In this document: positions 61,031 through 64,000 of the stretch, piece after piece
Numbering within the stretch: position 1 is the first letter of the stretch
Layout: the number at the start of each line of letters is the position of its first letter
Assembly: GCF_000189635.1 (NCBI RefSeq)
Contig: NW_002476554.1
Coordinates: 364,705-428,704 of the forward strand
Direction: 5' to 3'
Source of the DNA: Tetrahymena thermophila SB210
Taxonomy: Eukaryota > Ciliophora > Oligohymenophorea > Hymenostomatida > Tetrahymenidae
Length of the DNA stretch: 64,000 bases
Position numbers and translations under genes: made by a program
The notes under the pieces: model-generated
What the model saw: only the letters and a program-made list of their open reading frames with translations
Database searches by the model: none
Told to the model about the DNA's origin: nothing

Positions 61031-63363
61031 ATTTTAGTTAGTTTTTATGTTTTACTCCTGTTATTTTTCTTTTTTATTAAGATTTTGCTTTTTTTTAATT
61101 AATCAGAAATATTAATTCAAAAAATAAATTATTATTATATTATTCACTAATTAATTTGCTTTTGTTTAGAGAAAGAGAAAATAAAATAAAATAAACTATT
61201 ATATCAAGATTACTTATATTTGCTTATTAATAAAAAGGGTAAAATAATGTTACCATCTTATGCTTATTAATTTTTTTAATTTATTTATAATGAAATAAAT
61301 TAGTTTTAGATAATTCTTTTTTTAAATAAGAGAAATTTAATAAAATTATTATATCACAATATCCTTCTTAAACATATATTTTTTTGATGGGTGCAAAGAT
61401 ATATAGCAATGATCTTTTTTTAGTTTGTAACCAAACCTAAAATCCTCTTGATATATAAATTAATAAAAGTAAAATATTAGATTTCTCTTTTATTTCTTAT
61501 TAAGTTACGCAATTAAATTTTTCACCACTAAATAAGTAAGTAAGAATTAAATAAAGGATATTCTTCAAAAATTTTATTTTCTTCTAAAAAATATGTAAAA
61601 ACCTAAAAAGATTATTTAAACAAAAGAGAAATTTATAATACTAAAATTTATTTATTATATTCTACCAATAAAAAATTTTTTTTGTAAGAAATATTTTCTA
61701 ATAAGATCTAAAAGTCCAACTTTTATTTTATTACATAAATAATAAGAAGTTTTTAAATATTTTTGTAAAGATACGTGATATCTTTCTTTAATTTTTGATA
61801 TTAAATTAATGGCATTTAAGTGAAAAAAATAATTAATTTCAATTTATCCATAGAAAATTTAGTAATCTGAAGTAGAACGGATAACACTTATTTATATACT
61901 TTATTTCCAAAATTATGTAAATCAATCGTAATTCAAAAACAAAATTGACTTTAATCAGATTTTGATTTCATAAGTAGTCCTTTTAAAAAATTAAATTATT
62001 CTATCAATAACACAGAAAACTAATCTATTAAAAAGCAGATATTAAATAACTAAATAGAATCTAATAATCTTTTTAATAAAATATTTTTTATATACTATAA
62101 GCTCTTATTAATTAACACCTGTCCCCTTTTAAAATTTTGTGTGATATTTTGGGTGATAAAAAAAATATGAAGTGTTAATATAAAAGGGTGTTAACTAATT
62201 AATAAGAGTCTACAGTATTTTAATTTTAATAAAAACATGCAGTTTATCTAATATTTAGATTTTAATACGTATTATTTGTAAAAAATGACAAAATATTTAA
62301 TTAAATTATTTTTTCAAGTAAGGAAAGATATTTATCTAAAAACTTAACTTCAGAAGAAGTCAAATTAAATTTATTACTTTTGTTTGTTTACTTATTTATT
62401 TACTTAATAAAATATATATATATAAATTATTACTTTTATATTTTTTTGTAAAAGATAAGTTCATTTTGATATGTCTAAAGCTAAAAAATTTCCCTTAAGA
62501 TATTACAATGATTAAAATGAAATTTAATAAATAAATATTTTCATTATAAATTTATGAAACTACAGTCTTTTCATCTAATCTACTTTTCTAAATCAAAAGG
62601 AAATTTTAATAAATCAATTCTTCTTTGTAAACTAAAAAAATTTTAATGATTAATTTTTCTTTTATTAATAAATAAATCAAATTTACACTTTTAATAAATT
62701 CTAAACAAAGTGCAATTTTCAAATATCCTTAAAAATCAAATTCAAATTCAATAAATAGATTTTTTTGTGGTGAGGATTAATAAAAAAATACACATTTAGA
62801 ATATTTATATTTTCTGTTTAAGTTATTATATAATTTTTAAAGTAATGAAGGACTCAATAACTAACAGACTGATTGAAAAGATTAAAGAATAAAAAAAAAC
62901 TAATAACTAAATAACTTAATTAAAAATCTCTTTATAAGATTAATATATTTTTTTAATATTAGCTAATAATTATAAATAATGATTTCTAAAATGTTTCTTT
63001 GTTTTTTCAACTAACTATATTCTTTGTTATTATATCAATTAATTCATTTTTTATAAATATTATCTTAAACTAATGTTATAGATAGAACTTGTTTTATTTT
63101 TAAAAATATTTTAAAAAAATATTATGCTAGAAAAAAATTAAATTAGTTAATTAATTAAATATTTCCTAATTTTTCTTTGAAATAATTTTAAAATTAATTA
63201 TCAATATATTATAGAAAAATAAATTAAAGATTAGAACAAAAATATAAGTAGCGTATTTTAAAATTTTTATTTTAGTTTTTAATATTTTTGTAAATTAAAA
63301 AAATTTTTTAATCTTAAAAAAACTAAATATATTTAAATTATTTAAAACATGATTAATTTTTCT
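61031..63363. other. AT-rich spacer between the two tandem gene copies
   Basis: It holds the upstream region of copy 1 and the 3' flank of copy 2. The bases just beyond the copy 2 stop (about 63230-63363) resemble those beyond the copy 1 stop (about 56820-56950), so the duplication includes 3' flanking DNA. A MITE-like inverted repeat lies at 62094-62216. Nothing else is seen. Confidence 0.6.
62094..62216. mobile_element. MITE-like element: about 120 bp with long imperfect terminal inverted repeats
   Basis: The left arm, from 62094, reads ACTATAAGCTCTTATTAATT then AACACC; the right arm, read on the minus strand from 62216, is ACTGTAGACTCTTATTAATT then AGTTAACACC. The arms match over about 30 positions with a few substitutions and a 4-base gap. 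The interior holds further partial complementarity (CCCCTTTT and AAAAGGG). No ORF. The size, symmetry and spacer position fit a non-autonomous DNA element, but no clear target-site duplication was seen, so a plain hairpin is also possible. Confidence 0.5.
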
Positions 63364-64000
63364 TCAGCTTTTGTTATTTGATAATCTTTTTTTAGAAATA
63401 CTCAATGAACTAACTCTAATAAAATTTGAATTTTACTATGGTTTAAGCTATTATTATAGATCTATATTAATTAATACTTCTAGTTCTATCTACTTTAATT
63501 ACTTACCTCTTTTATTTTGTTTGTAAGTTTTTATAAGATCTTAAATTAAGAATCCATATCTAATAAGCTGCAATAATGTACTTATTGATAAACAAATAAT
63601 AATAAAAATTATAATTATACTACCAAGTATTTCAATTTTTAGTAGAGTTTCACTTGCTATTACATCTTCATTAGCAGTAGCTTACATTTCTTTAATAGTT
63701 ATTCCAATAAATATAAATAATACACTGACTATTATTTCTTAAAATACCTTTATTATTGTTATTATTTTATTTTTAAAGAATCTATAGTATAATAAATATA
63801 AGCCACTAAATCCATATACTACGCAAGATATTATAGCACATTCAAATTGATTCTAAGATAATACAAGAAATGATATCACAATAAAATATTTCTTAAAAAA
63901 AGAAATTGCAATGTATGATTTAGATCCTTTCATTCTAAAATCGATATCGCCATAAATATTTGGAGCTTTTAAGACTAAGTAATCACCAGGTTTCTGATAA
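63364..64000 (-). CDS. Cysteine-rich receptor-like membrane protein, copy 2 (C-terminal part only, cut by window edge)
   Basis: The minus-strand frame ends at TGA 63366-63364 and is open to the right edge, 212 codons. It is nearly identical to 56951-57587 of copy 1: over the aligned ~560 bases I count only about 20 differences, many of them silent. It covers the last membrane spans and the cytosolic tail (YRFFKNKIITIIKVFQ, AATNEDVIASETLLKIEIFG-like). The offset between copies is about 6.41 kb. The N-terminal extracellular part is outside the window, so whether the copy is intact cannot be judged. Function as for copy 1. Confidence 0.85.

Overview
The window comes from a ciliate macronuclear genome, most likely Tetrahymena thermophila or a close relative. 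The DNA is roughly three quarters A+T. The long reading frames only stay open if TAA and TAG are read as glutamine and TGA is the only stop. Introns are short, AT-rich and GT...AG. Conserved proteins (BiP, AMP deaminase, casein kinase 1, an SMG6-like protein) run straight through many TAA/TAG codons. A standard-code ORF caller therefore sees only fragments; the gene models below were re-read by hand with TGA-only stops and with exon phases checked where possible. No rRNA, tRNA, CRISPR array or bacterial-type feature was seen.

Layout, left to right: a multi-membrane PAS-domain protein (minus, 3' end unresolved at the left edge); a two-membrane-span protein (minus, 6.7-7.8 kb); a Nudix hydrolase (plus, 9.7-10.8 kb); two small coiled-coil proteins (minus, 11.5-13.8 kb); a nine-exon SMG6-like nonsense-mediated-decay nuclease with an EST1/14-3-3-like region and a C-terminal NYN (Zc3h12a-type) RNase (minus, 15.0-18.9 kb); a long gene-poor stretch (18.9-23.4 kb); two orphan genes (minus, 23.4-24.6 and 26.8-27.6 kb); a Gln/Asn-rich protein (minus, 29.2-31.0 kb); a second gene-poor stretch with CAAA-type repeats (31-34.2 kb); a 14-exon AMP deaminase (plus, 34.2-41.3 kb) with an exceptional 2.5-kb intron; the ER Hsp70 BiP (plus, 42.2-45.2 kb); a casein kinase 1 with a very long Gln/Asn tail (minus, 46.6-49.7 kb); an amino-acid/auxin-permease family transporter (minus, 51.5-54.0 kb); a helical repeat-like orphan (minus, 55.1-56.3 kb); and two tandem copies of a cysteine-rich, receptor-like membrane protein (minus, 57.0-61.0 kb complete, 63.4-64.0+ kb cut by the right edge).

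The genes do not form an operon or an obvious single pathway. They are an ordinary mixture of housekeeping functions (nucleotide metabolism, ER folding, mRNA surveillance, kinase signalling, transport) and ciliate-expanded membrane families. The points most worth a second look are: the SMG6-like nuclease in which the PIN domain is replaced by an NYN RNase; the giant AMP deaminase intron; the paired CACGTGTAAAT elements upstream of BiP and its non-canonical C-terminal tetrapeptide NVDL; a MITE-like inverted repeat next to a recent 6.4-kb tandem gene duplication; and runs of up to 25 glutamines written mostly with reassigned stop codons.
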